Shown piece by piece: positions 34,413 through 45,068 of a stretch of DNA of 64,000 nucleotides. A program made the translations under genes and the position numbers. The DNA is taken from positions 1-64,000 of the forward strand of contig DAOPZL010000008.1 in assembly GCA_035353395.1 (NCBI GenBank). The letters are read 5' to 3'. How positions within the stretch are numbered: position 1 is the first letter of the stretch; every line of letters begins with the position of its first letter. The notes under the pieces were generated by a model that ran no database searches, was not told the origin of the DNA, and worked only from the letters and a program-made list of their open reading frames with translations. Source of the stretch: UBA1801 sp035353395 (GTDB lineage: Bacteria; Acidobacteriota; Holophagae; Holophagales; Holophagaceae).

Positions 34413-35161
34413 TGAGCGGACCGTTCACATGCCGTGAGGCTGCCTCCCTGCTGGCCGACTACCAGGAGGACGCGATCCCCTGGAACCTCCGGATCCGGAC
34501 CGGCATGCACCTCCGGTCGTGCCCGGAATGCCGCGCGCTGTTCTCGGACCTGGAAGCCCTGTCCGCGATCCTCGAGCACTTCGCGCCTGTGGATTGTCCC
34601 CCCGTCGGGGAGATCGCCCTGGCGAACGCCATGAGCCGGTTGTCGGAGCCGAGGAACCGCCGCCGGCTTCCGGCGACGCCCATTCCGGATCCGCTCCTCA
34701 AGCTGCTCGAGTCTCCCGTCGACCGGCCTCTCCACCTGATGGTCCAGGCCCACGCGCTTCTCATGAACGGCGACATTCCCTGTTCCGAGCCCTTCCTGCC
34801 GGAGGAGGTCCTCGCGCAGCTTCCACCGCTCCAGGCCTGGACCTGGTTCCGTTCGGGGGGGACCTGCCGGACCCTGCTGTGCCGGGAGCCGGACGGCCCA
34901 AGCCTTTCCCTGGTCCACATGCCCCCGAGGTTCGCCGCACCGGGCCACGTGCACCTGGGAACCGAAAGCCTCCTGGTGCTCCGCGGCGAACTGGAGCACC
35001 AGGACCGCTGCCTGACGGACGGGGACTGGATCCACCTCGAGAGCGGGTCCTCCCACGCGCCCTGCGCCCTCAAGGAGGGGTGCTGGTGCCTGGTCCGCGA
35101 GGAGGGGAGCGTCCGCTACGAAGGCCGCCGGGGGTGGTTCCGGAACCTGAGGGCCGGCTGA
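34412..35161 (+). CDS. ZAS-cupin anti-sigma factor (ChrR-like)
   Basis: This 249-residue protein has two parts. The N-terminal zinc-binding anti-sigma motif is H33-x3-C37-x2-C40 (MHLRSCPEC). The C-terminal cupin (about residues 160-240) has PPRFAAPGHVHLGTESLLVL with candidate metal ligands and GDWIHLESGSSHAP. Such a layout defines ChrR, which holds an ECF sigma until an oxidative signal is sensed. Here ChrR-like function is inferred from architecture and from the TGATG overlap with the sigma gene, which implies coupled translation. GGAGG lies 6 bases before the ATG at 34412. It converges on mtnA with only 2 bases between stop codons. Confidence 0.85.
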   Translation: MSGPFTCREAASLLADYQEDAIPWNLRIRTGMHLRSCPECRALFSDLEALSAILEHFAPVDCPPVGEIALANAMSRLSEPRNRRRLPATPIPDPLLKLLESPVDRPLHLMVQAHALLMNGDIPCSEPFLPEEVLAQLPPLQAWTWFRSGGTCRTLLCREPDGPSLSLVHMPPRFAAPGHVHLGTESLLVLRGELEHQDRCLTDGDWIHLESGSSHAPCALKEGCWCLVREEGSVRYEGRRGWFRNLRAG

Positions 35162-35163
35162 GC

Positions 35164-36174
35164 CTACAGGGACGCGAAGGGCCTGGACCTGAGGAGTTCC
35201 TGCCCCACGATGCCGCGGTCCAGGACGAGGCTCGTGACCAGGTCCGCGGGGGTCACGTCGAAGGCCGGGTTGAATACGGGGGAATCCCTGGGCGCCCAGC
35301 GGCAGTCCCGGAAACCCCTCACCTCGCCGCCGTTCCGCATCTCGATGGGGATGGCGGCGCCGTCCGGGCAGAGGGGATCCACCGTGGAGTACGGCGCGAC
35401 GGGATGGAAGGGCACGCCATGGTAGCGGGCCTGCACGGCCAGGCCGTAGGTGCCCACCTTGTTGGCGAAGTCCCCGTTGGCGGCGATGCGGTCGGCCCCC
35501 ACCAGCACGCGCTGGACCAGCCCGTCCCTCAGCAGGAGGGCCGCCATGCCGTCCGTGACGAGGGTGTGGGGGATCCCCAGGCGCCCCAGTTCCCAGGCCG
35601 TGAGCCTGGCCCCCTGGAGCAGCGGCCTCGTCTCGTCCACGAACACATGGCGCACCAGGCCCTGCTCGCAGCCCCGGCGGATGACCCCGAGGGCCGTCCC
35701 GATCCCGGCGGTGGCGAGCCCGCCCGAGTTGCAGTGGGTCAGCACGGCTTCCCCCGGCCCGAACAGGGACAGGCCGTGGCGGGCCATGGCCTCGCAGAGG
35801 GCGACGTCCTCGTCGAAGATGGCCTCGGCCTCCCTCGCCAGGGCCTCCGGCCCTCCGCTGCCGAGGAGGATCCGGCTCATGCGGTCCATGGCCCAGGCCA
35901 GGTTGACCGCGGTGGGCCGCGCCTCCCGGAGCATGGCCGCGGCTTCCCGGAGCTGGGCGGCGTCCGCGCCGTCCTCCGCGAACTGCGCCAGGCACAGGGC
36001 GGCCGCCACGCCGATGAGCGGCGCGCCCCGGACCGCGAGCCGGCGGATGAGCTGGATCATGACCTCGGGCGTCCCCCCGTCCAGCCAGACTTCCTGGTCG
36101 GGCAGGAGGGTCTGGTCCAGGATCCAGAGCCTGGAGCCGTCGCACCGCAGCGCCATCGATTCGAGTGTCTTCAT
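35164..36174 (-). CDS. mtnA: S-methyl-5-thioribose-1-phosphate isomerase
   Basis: This 336-residue eIF2B-related enzyme converts 5-methylthioribose 1-phosphate to the ribulose form. Signatures include LAVRGAPLIGVAAALCLAQF, the catalytic-Cys region VLTHCNSGGLATAGIGTALG, and VLVGADRIAANGDFANKVGTYG with its Asp. It is encoded 10 bases downstream of a class II aldolase on the same strand. In the classical methionine salvage pathway MtnA is followed by MtnB dehydratase. Here the neighbour looks like an aldolase, which fits the DHAP shunt that also handles 5-deoxyribose phosphates. No mtnK or MTA phosphorylase gene is present in the window. Confidence 0.94.
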   Translation of the reverse strand: MKTLESMALRCDGSRLWILDQTLLPDQEVWLDGGTPEVMIQLIRRLAVRGAPLIGVAAALCLAQFAEDGADAAQLREAAAMLREARPTAVNLAWAMDRMSRILLGSGGPEALAREAEAIFDEDVALCEAMARHGLSLFGPGEAVLTHCNSGGLATAGIGTALGVIRRGCEQGLVRHVFVDETRPLLQGARLTAWELGRLGIPHTLVTDGMAALLLRDGLVQRVLVGADRIAANGDFANKVGTYGLAVQARYHGVPFHPVAPYSTVDPLCPDGAAIPIEMRNGGEVRGFRDCRWAPRDSPVFNPAFDVTPADLVTSLVLDRGIVGQELLRSRPFASL

Positions 36175-36184
36175 GGCCGTCCCT

Positions 36185-36838
36185 TCATCGGATCCGGGGT
36201 CCCATCCCGGCCCGCGCCGCCTTCAGCGCCTCCAGTTCCGGGGCGGGCAGGGGGGAGATGCCGCCGAGCTCCACGGCGGCCTTCAGGATCTGGGCGATGT
36301 GCTCCAGCCGTTCCATGCCCAGGTAGGCCTCCTCCAGGTCCTCGCCCCAGCAGACCGCGCCGTGGTGGGCCAGCAGGAGAATCCGATGCTGGGGGAGGAA
36401 GGGCAGCAAGGCCCTGCCCAGGTCCTCCGTGCCCGGCCGCGCGTAGGGCACCACGGGGATGCGGCCGGCAGCCAGGATCAGCTCGGGGAGGGCCTCCGAG
36501 GGCAGTTCGGCCAGTCCGGGCCTGGCGAGGGTCCAGGCCACCGCCGTGGGGGGATGGGCATGGACGATGCCCCTCGCCTCGGGACAGGCCCGGTAGATCT
36601 CCAGGTGCATGCCCTTCTCCGTGCTCGGCCGCCCTGAGAGCACCGTCCCGTCCATCACCAGGCAGGCCATGTCCGAGGGCTTCAGGCGGGCCTTGCCGAC
36701 CCCCGAGGGCGTGATGGCGACGCGGCCGTCCGCCAGGCGCACGCTGACGTTCCCGTCCCCGGCGGCCAGCAGGTTCCTGGCGTGGAGCCTCGCGCAGGCA
36801 TCGCAGATTCCTTCGAGTCGTTCGGTATCCGGGTTCAT
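36185..36838 (-). CDS. Class II aldolase/adducin family protein (fuculose-phosphate-aldolase-like)
   Basis: This 217-residue zinc-dependent enzyme has ITPSGVGKARLKPSD, E74 in STEKGMHLEIY, the HAH pair H93/H95 in IVHAHPPTAVAW and AHHGAVCWG with a further His at about residue 159. These match the catalytic Glu and zinc ligands of FucA (E73, H92, H94, H155). Family members include fuculose-phosphate aldolase and the MtnB dehydratase. The tight linkage with mtnA favours either MtnB or an Ald2-type aldolase cleaving 5-(methylthio/deoxy)ribulose 1-phosphate to DHAP and an aldehyde. GGAAGGACC precedes the ATG. Confidence 0.88.
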   Translation of the reverse strand: MNPDTERLEGICDACARLHARNLLAAGDGNVSVRLADGRVAITPSGVGKARLKPSDMACLVMDGTVLSGRPSTEKGMHLEIYRACPEARGIVHAHPPTAVAWTLARPGLAELPSEALPELILAAGRIPVVPYARPGTEDLGRALLPFLPQHRILLLAHHGAVCWGEDLEEAYLGMERLEHIAQILKAAVELGGISPLPAPELEALKAARAGMGPRIR

Positions 36839-36873
36839 CGGGTCCTTCCGGGGCGCGCAGGCGCGGGCGAGAC

Positions 36874-38067
36874 TCACAGCGGACGGCCCGCCGGCCGCGG
36901 GACGCGGACCCGCAGGGCCGTGAAGAAGTTGATGACGGCCAGCACCGCCCCCATCAGGAACACGTACTGGAACCCGAAGGCGTTCCAGATGAGCCCCCCG
37001 GCCAGCGCGGCGGAGATCGAGAAGACGTGGTCGATGGTCACGGCCGCCGTCAGGGCCGGCTGGATGTGCTCGGGCCGCAGGGCGATCTTCTTCATGTACG
37101 TGGCCCGGGCCATGCTGACCGAGAAGATCATCTGGTCCACGAGGAAGCAGACGCAGACCAGCAGGAAGGCCGCCCGGGGGGGGAGGATGAACTTGGCGAA
37201 GCCGTAGCCTGAACAGACCAGGACCAGGACGACGGCCTCGGCGGAGAGCACGAAGCGCTCGCCGAGGATGTCCACCGCCCAGCCGAGGAGGGGCTGGAAG
37301 AGGATCCCGATCACCCCGCCCAGGAGGAACAGCGTGGCCATGATCTGGGTCGGCTGCTGGAAGACCTGCACCAGCACCCAGGGGGCGAAGGTGAGGAACA
37401 GCTGCTTGCGCGCCCCGGAGATGACGTTCAGGGCGTAGAACAGGCGGTATTCCTTGTGCAGCTTCAGGTAGGCGCGCCGTTCCACCACCCGCTCGGGCGT
37501 CATCCCGTAGAGCAGCAGGGCCGCGATCGCCAGGAGCACCGCGGCGAGGGTGAAGGTGGACTTGAAGGAGAACCCGAAGTAGCGGAAGCCGAGGAAGACG
37601 AGGAAGCTGCCCAGGACCGCGGAGGCGTTCCGGATGGCGTTGAGCTGGCCCAGGCGGCGGCCGTCGTGTCCGTCGAGGGCCAGCTCCATGCCGATGGTGG
37701 TGGAAAGCGGCAGGTAGAGATGGTTCCCCAGGCTGTACAGGAACAGCCAGACCAGCATCACGCCGAAGGTCGGCGACGCGTGCCCGATCAGGAACACCCC
37801 GACCGCACTCAACAGCATCGCGACCACACTCTGGCGGCGCGAACAGAGGAAGGACAGGGCCGTCGAGACGAAGACCACCAGGAAGCCGGGCAGCTCGCGC
37901 GGGAACTCGAGGAACGAGCGCTGGAATCCGCTCAGGGAGAAGGTCTCGTTGAGGTAGTTGTTGAAGGTCGAGTCCACGACGCTGTACGCGGTCCCGAGCA
38001 CCAGGGCCGCGACGGCGAACAGGACCAGTTCGCGGGAATGACGTTCGAGGAGGGTGGAGAAGGACAT
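36874..38067 (-). CDS. MFS transporter of the mtnA-aldolase operon
   Basis: This 397-residue major facilitator has about twelve transmembrane helices. The start ATG at 38067 gives MSFSTLLERHSRELVLF. The 35-base gap to the aldolase and the same strand make it the first gene of a three-gene unit with aldolase and mtnA. The substrate cannot be read from the sequence, but context suggests a sugar, nucleoside or 5-deoxyribose-like compound. The alternating loop motif is degenerate. The divergent DUF99 gene begins about 115 bases away, and alternative starts of that gene would overlap this one. Confidence 0.85.
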   Translation of the reverse strand: MSFSTLLERHSRELVLFAVAALVLGTAYSVVDSTFNNYLNETFSLSGFQRSFLEFPRELPGFLVVFVSTALSFLCSRRQSVVAMLLSAVGVFLIGHASPTFGVMLVWLFLYSLGNHLYLPLSTTIGMELALDGHDGRRLGQLNAIRNASAVLGSFLVFLGFRYFGFSFKSTFTLAAVLLAIAALLLYGMTPERVVERRAYLKLHKEYRLFYALNVISGARKQLFLTFAPWVLVQVFQQPTQIMATLFLLGGVIGILFQPLLGWAVDILGERFVLSAEAVVLVLVCSGYGFAKFILPPRAAFLLVCVCFLVDQMIFSVSMARATYMKKIALRPEHIQPALTAAVTIDHVFSISAALAGGLIWNAFGFQYVFLMGAVLAVINFFTALRVRVPRPAGRPL

Positions 38068-38182
38068 GATGAAACCTTTGAACCAGCATACAGGGACATC
38101 GGGCGCCGCATCCGTCCGCCGCCCTCCGCCGCGCGCGGATCCCATCCGGCGTATGCTCCTGGGCAGCGGGACGGAGGCCGGC

Positions 38183-38749
38183 GTGCGGAGGCTGCTCACG
38201 ACGATCGCGGGATTCGACGACGCCCCCTTCCCCGCGGGGTACGAGGGGCGCGTGGCGGTGGCGGGAACGGTCTACGCCGGCCTCACGCTGAACGGCGTCC
38301 TGCTCGGAGACGTGGAGAAGGACGGCAGGGATGCGGCCGAAAGGCTGGCCGCCATGGTGGCGGGGTCCCGGTTCGCCCCGGTCGTCCAGCTGGTCATGCT
38401 CCAGGGGATCACGATGGGGGGCTTCAACGTGGTGGACGTCCTCGGCCTGCACGCGCGGCTCTCGCGCCCGGTCCTGGTCCTCGCCCGGAAGCAGCCGGAC
38501 CGCGCCTCCATCCGGAGGGCCCTCCTGGAGAAGGTGCCCGGGGGGCGGGAGAAGTGGGCCCTGATCGAGCGGCTGGGCCCCATGGAGCCGGTGGGCCAGG
38601 TCTTCGTGCAGAGGGTCGGGCTGAGCCTCGAGGAGGCGGAGGCCGCGGTCAGGCGGACGGCGGTCGAGGGCTCGATCCCCGAACCGCTCCGGGTCGCCCA
38701 CCTGATCGCCGGGGCCGTGGCGGAAGGGCAGAGCCGAGGCCGGGCCTAG
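38183..38749 (+). CDS. DUF99 family protein
   Basis: This 188-residue protein of DUF99, a family common in archaea and scattered bacteria, has an unproven endonuclease-like assignment. Diagnostic stretches are IAGFDDAPFPAGYEGRVAVA, GTVYAGLTLNGVLLGDVEKD (a KDGRDAAERLAAMV segment follows) and QGITMGGFNVVDV. The GTG at 38183 is chosen because GGAGG lies 5 bases upstream and the product then starts at the family's usual position. ATG codons at 38066 and 38069 would add about 38 residues of low-complexity sequence and overlap the divergent MFS start. The C-terminal part has the family's R/D pattern. The function is not known. Confidence 0.75.
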   Translation: MRRLLTTIAGFDDAPFPAGYEGRVAVAGTVYAGLTLNGVLLGDVEKDGRDAAERLAAMVAGSRFAPVVQLVMLQGITMGGFNVVDVLGLHARLSRPVLVLARKQPDRASIRRALLEKVPGGREKWALIERLGPMEPVGQVFVQRVGLSLEEAEAAVRRTAVEGSIPEPLRVAHLIAGAVAEGQSRGRA

Positions 38750-38761
38750 CCGGTCGCGGCG

Positions 38762-38983
38762 CTACAGGTCTGGATCGGCGTGCCTCGGGCAGCCCGCCTT
38801 GCAGGTTCCGGTCTGGATGGAGGCCGTCAGGGTGTCCCCTTCCCGGACGTAGACGACCTTCGGGATGCAGACCGGCAGGGCATTCGCCAGGTAGTCGGTG
38901 AGCCGGGCGTGTCTCCGGAGGGCCATCTTGCCGGCCTTCCTGGCTTTCCGGTTCGGCTTGCCTCGGAATCGATAGGTCTTCAT
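38762..38983 (-). CDS. Small hypothetical basic protein (73 aa)
   Basis: This 73-residue frame begins MKTYRFRGKPNRKARKAGKM, continues with a Leu-rich middle (ARLTDYLANALPVCIPKVVY) and ends with a cysteine pair in TGTCKAGCPRHADPDL. The strongly basic N-terminus and late Cys-x3-Cys-x2-His could make a small zinc or nucleic-acid-binding protein. I know no family. There is no strong Shine-Dalgarno. It converges on the DUF99 gene with a 12-base gap. Coding status is moderate because the opposite strand also has an open frame. Confidence 0.4.
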   Translation of the reverse strand: MKTYRFRGKPNRKARKAGKMALRRHARLTDYLANALPVCIPKVVYVREGDTLTASIQTGTCKAGCPRHADPDL

Positions 38984-39241
38984 GGTTCACCGTGGACAGG
39001 GGACCGCAGCAGCCTTATCGGTCATTCCCTCCGGGGAGCTTGAGTGCCGAAGTGCGGCATGGGGGATCCCGTCCGGCGCGCGGGAGGGTAGACTGAGGGG
39101 GAAAGGAGGCATCCCTTCCTGGATCGACGCATATTGATGCAGGAGGACTCCGCGACCGATGACGTACCTGTGAGCGACCCTGCTGCTCGTGCCGCCGTGG
39201 TGCCGTGAATCCGGGCACCAGGCGTTTCCCGGCCCCCCCCC

Positions 39242-40291
39242 GTGCTGCCCCAACTCCCGTCCCGTAGCGAATCCGTTCTGAAGACCCTCATCGAGGCCTA
39301 CTTGGTGGACGGGGAGCCTGTGGGCTCGCGGCTCATCTCCAAGCGCTTCCCGGAAGCGGTCTCCTCGGCCACGATCCGGAACGTCCTGGCCGATCTTGAG
39401 GAGGAGTCCCTGGTGGCCCAGCCGCACACGAGCGCGGGCCGGGTTCCCACGGAGAAGGCCTACCGCTACTACGTGGACCGCTGGGTGAAGCACGGCCCCC
39501 CCGCGCCGGACCTCGGAGCCCAGCTCTCGGCCACCTTCGAGGGGCTGGACCAGGATCCCGACATCTGGCTGCGCCACGCTTCGAAGGTGCTGGCGGAAGT
39601 CATGGGGGGCGTATGCCTCGCCCTCCCCTTCCAGCTCAACCGCAGCCGCCTGATGCGCCTGGAGTTCCACTCCCTCGGGAACCGCCGGATCGTGGCGATC
39701 TGGATCGGCAGCGGGGGGGACGTGAAGCACCAGGTGATGGACAATCCCTGGGACTTCCCCCCGGAAACCCTCACGGAGCTGGGCAACTTCGCGACCGCGA
39801 ACTTCCGGGGCAGCACCCTCGCAGGCATGAGGAAGCGGCTCCTGGAAACGCTGCGGGAGCAGGCGGACGAGGCGCACCAGCTCCAGGTCCGGCTCTCGGA
39901 CCTGGCCGCCCAGATGACCGACGCGTCCGAGCGGGGAGCCCCTGCCGTGGTCGTGGCGGGGCTGGGGGAGCTGGGACGGATGCCGGAATTCGAGGATTCC
40001 CGCCGCTTCAGGGCCCTGGTCGAGGCCTTCGAGGAGCACCAGCGGCTGGCCCGGCTCCTGAACGCCTTCGCGGAGGCCTCGGCGCGGGAGGTCAAGCTCC
40101 TCCTCGGATCCGAAAACCCGTACTTGCAGGACATGCCCCTGGCCACCGCCATGAGGACCGTCTCCTTCCCCGGGGAAGAGGCCATCACCTTCGCCCTGGT
40201 GGGCCCCCTGCGGATGAACTACGTCAGGCTGCTGGGAGGCCTGTCCTGGTGGTCGAACGAGATCAACCGCCGACTCCCCCGGTCCGTTTGA
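39242..40291 (+). CDS. hrcA: Heat-inducible transcription repressor HrcA
   Basis: This 349-residue repressor of chaperone operons, which binds CIRCE elements and is stabilised by GroEL, has an N-terminal winged-helix DNA-binding region (SVLKTLIEAYLVDGEPVGSR, SSATIRNVLADLEEESLV, HTSAGRVPTEKAYRYYVD). A GAF-like middle and the conserved end TFALVGPLRMNYVRLLGGL follow. The GTG at 39242 gives MLPQLPS, with no good ribosome site visible. It leads grpE, dnaK and dnaJ on the same strand. I found no CIRCE inverted repeat in the upstream 200 bases, so autoregulation by the standard element is not evident here. Confidence 0.95.
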   Translation: MLPQLPSRSESVLKTLIEAYLVDGEPVGSRLISKRFPEAVSSATIRNVLADLEEESLVAQPHTSAGRVPTEKAYRYYVDRWVKHGPPAPDLGAQLSATFEGLDQDPDIWLRHASKVLAEVMGGVCLALPFQLNRSRLMRLEFHSLGNRRIVAIWIGSGGDVKHQVMDNPWDFPPETLTELGNFATANFRGSTLAGMRKRLLETLREQADEAHQLQVRLSDLAAQMTDASERGAPAVVVAGLGELGRMPEFEDSRRFRALVEAFEEHQRLARLLNAFAEASAREVKLLLGSENPYLQDMPLATAMRTVSFPGEEAITFALVGPLRMNYVRLLGGLSWWSNEINRRLPRSV

Positions 40292-40316
40292 GGCCGATTC
40301 CGAAACCCCCTACAAT
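40288..40316 (+). promoter_or_regulatory. Predicted sigma-70-type promoter of grpE
   Basis: TTGAGG (40288-40293), a 17-base spacer and TACAAT (40311-40316) overlap the end of hrcA (stop at 40291). Initiation at about 40323 would be only a couple of bases before the grpE ATG at 40325, so the transcript would be leaderless or almost so. No Shine-Dalgarno is present, which agrees. Confidence 0.55.
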
Positions 40317-40324
40317 CGAGCATC

Positions 40325-41005
40325 ATGACTGACCCTTTGAACCCGACTCCCAGCCACGCCCATGACGCCTCCGACGGCCCTGACCACGACCTGACCGTGG
40401 ACCTGACGCTCGACGGGTCGGAGCCCGTCGAGGACCTCCAGGCGCTCGCGGACGAGGCCGCGCAGGGGCTCCCCGAAACGAAGGACCCGGGGGACGGCGA
40501 TGCGTCCGCCCTCATCACCGAGGAACTGGAGCGCACCCTGGCGGAAGCGCAGGGGCACATCCAGGAACTGGAGAAGAGGGAAGCCGAGCACCGGGACAAG
40601 CATCACCGCCTCCTCGCCGATTTCGCGAACTACCGCAACAGGACCGCGCGCGACATCCAGATGGCCGTGGACCTCTCCGAGCGGAAGCTCCTGCTGGAGA
40701 TCCTGCCGATCCTCGACAACTTCGAACGCTGCATCGGATCCACCTACCAGAGCGTCGAGGACTTCAGGACCGGAGTCCAGCTCATCCAGAAGCAGTTCAC
40801 GGACGCGCTGCGCCGCATGGGCGTGGAGGACGTGAAGCTCGAGCCGGGCGACGCCTTCGACGCGCTTCACGCCGAGGCCCTCTCCACCACCACGGTGCCG
40901 GAGCTTCCGGACGGGTCCGTGGCGGTGATCTACGAGCGCGGCTACATGCTCAAGGACAAGCTCCTCCGGGCCGCCAAGGTCATCGTCAACCGCCTTCCGG
41001 GCTAG
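40325..41005 (+). CDS. grpE: Nucleotide exchange factor GrpE
   Basis: This 226-residue DnaK cochaperone promotes ADP release. It has an acidic disordered N-terminus (about residues 1-65, rich in Asp, Glu and Pro), the long dimerising helix (ITEELERTLAEAQGHIQELE then HRDKHHRLLADFANYRNRTA), then the conserved region LLEILPILDNFERCIGS. The C-terminal beta domain follows with FDALHAEALSTTTVPELP and VIYERGYMLKDKLLRAAKV. It lies between hrcA and dnaK in the usual order. A promoter predicted at the end of hrcA would give a nearly leaderless message. Confidence 0.96.
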   Translation: MTDPLNPTPSHAHDASDGPDHDLTVDLTLDGSEPVEDLQALADEAAQGLPETKDPGDGDASALITEELERTLAEAQGHIQELEKREAEHRDKHHRLLADFANYRNRTARDIQMAVDLSERKLLLEILPILDNFERCIGSTYQSVEDFRTGVQLIQKQFTDALRRMGVEDVKLEPGDAFDALHAEALSTTTVPELPDGSVAVIYERGYMLKDKLLRAAKVIVNRLPG

Positions 41006-41084
41006 ACGCCGCCAATCATCGGCGTGGAACCCGGAGGGAAAAGGCTCTACTATCCAAGATCATCTGTCTCCTGGGAGTCCGCCC

Positions 41085-42947
<1,863 letters not shown>

Positions 42948-43001
42948 GACAAGCACCGGCGGGGCCGCCACCTTCCAGGCCCGGCCTGATACCCTGGAAC
43001 C

Positions 43002-44171
<1,170 letters not shown>

Positions 44172-44221
44172 ACCCGCTCTCCTCTTGACGGTCGTTTCCA
44201 GGATTTGACAAAGGAGTTGCC

Positions 44222-45052
44222 ATGTACCGACTGACTTTGTTGTTGTCCCTTCCGGCCTTGCTCGCCGCGGCGGATCCATCCGTGCGGGAGATGAGCCTGA
44301 CGACCCAGGACGGCTTCGCCCTCTCCGGCACCCTGAGGGTGCCCGAGGGACGCCGCAGGCATCCCGCGGTGATCCTGGTCCATTCGTTCCATTCGGACCG
44401 CTCGGGCTGGGACCCGCTGGTCGAGAAGCTCAACGCGCGAGGCCTCGCCACCCTGGCCGTGGACCTGCGGGGGCACGGGAAGAGCCTCCAGCAGGGCGGG
44501 GACTCCGCGACGGTCACCTCCACCTACCTGATGGCCTCGGTGGCGATGGGCTACGACCAGATTCCCGCGGACCTGGCGCATGTGGCCGTCTGGCTCCGGA
44601 AGCAGAAGGACATCGATGGCCGGCACCTGGGTCTGGCGGGGGCCGACGAGGGCGCCTTTGCGGCCCTCTTGGCCTCGAGCAGGATCCAGCCGAAGGCCAC
44701 CCTGGCCCTGAGCCCGGTGGGCGCGGAGAACTTCGGCCCGGACGCCCGGCGCCGCATGACGGCCGCGGCCACCCGGGCCCATGCGACGCTGATGGCCTTC
44801 GCCGCGGCGGAGGACAAGGAGGCCGGGGAGAATCTCGCCCCCCTCCGGCCCATCTTCGGCGCCAACATCCGGGATTTCGATGGCAAGCAGCGCGGCCTCG
44901 AATACCTGGAGGACCACAGCGACGTGATGGCGGTCTTCTTCGCCGAGTACCTCCTTCATCCGCACACCGGCAGGACGGTGGAGAAGGCCAAGCCGGCGGA
45001 GAGCCAGGCTCCGGCCGCGGTGCTCACCCCGGAATCCCAGCCGAACCCCTGA
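44222..45052 (+). CDS. Exported alpha/beta-hydrolase fold protein with Asp at the nucleophile elbow
   Basis: This 276-residue protein has signal peptide LTLLLSLPALLAAADP and an alpha/beta-hydrolase core: strand PAVILVHSFHSDRSGWDPLV with a likely oxyanion loop, AVDLRGHGKS, and an elbow of GADEG (residues 140-144) with Asp142 where esterases have Ser or Cys. Asp nucleophiles are typical of haloalkane dehalogenases and epoxide hydrolases. Alternatively the protein is inactive. A candidate catalytic His is in EDHSDVMAVFF. The C-terminal 35 residues are Pro/Ala-rich and variable. It follows dnaJ after 50 bases, but any functional link is doubtful. Confidence 0.75.
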   Translation: MYRLTLLLSLPALLAAADPSVREMSLTTQDGFALSGTLRVPEGRRRHPAVILVHSFHSDRSGWDPLVEKLNARGLATLAVDLRGHGKSLQQGGDSATVTSTYLMASVAMGYDQIPADLAHVAVWLRKQKDIDGRHLGLAGADEGAFAALLASSRIQPKATLALSPVGAENFGPDARRRMTAAATRAHATLMAFAAAEDKEAGENLAPLRPIFGANIRDFDGKQRGLEYLEDHSDVMAVFFAEYLLHPHTGRTVEKAKPAESQAPAAVLTPESQPNP

Positions 45053-45068
45053 TTCGAAACGTGTGTCT

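Noticed and set aside
38054..38182. N-terminal extension of the DUF99 protein starting at 38054-38069
   Set aside because: The extra residues are low-complexity and would overlap the divergent MFS start, whereas the GTG at 38183 has a good ribosome site and gives the usual family length.
39030..39060. Partial CIRCE-like GAGTGCCGAAGTG upstream of hrcA
   Set aside because: The left half-site and exact 9-base spacing are missing, so it does not qualify as CIRCE.
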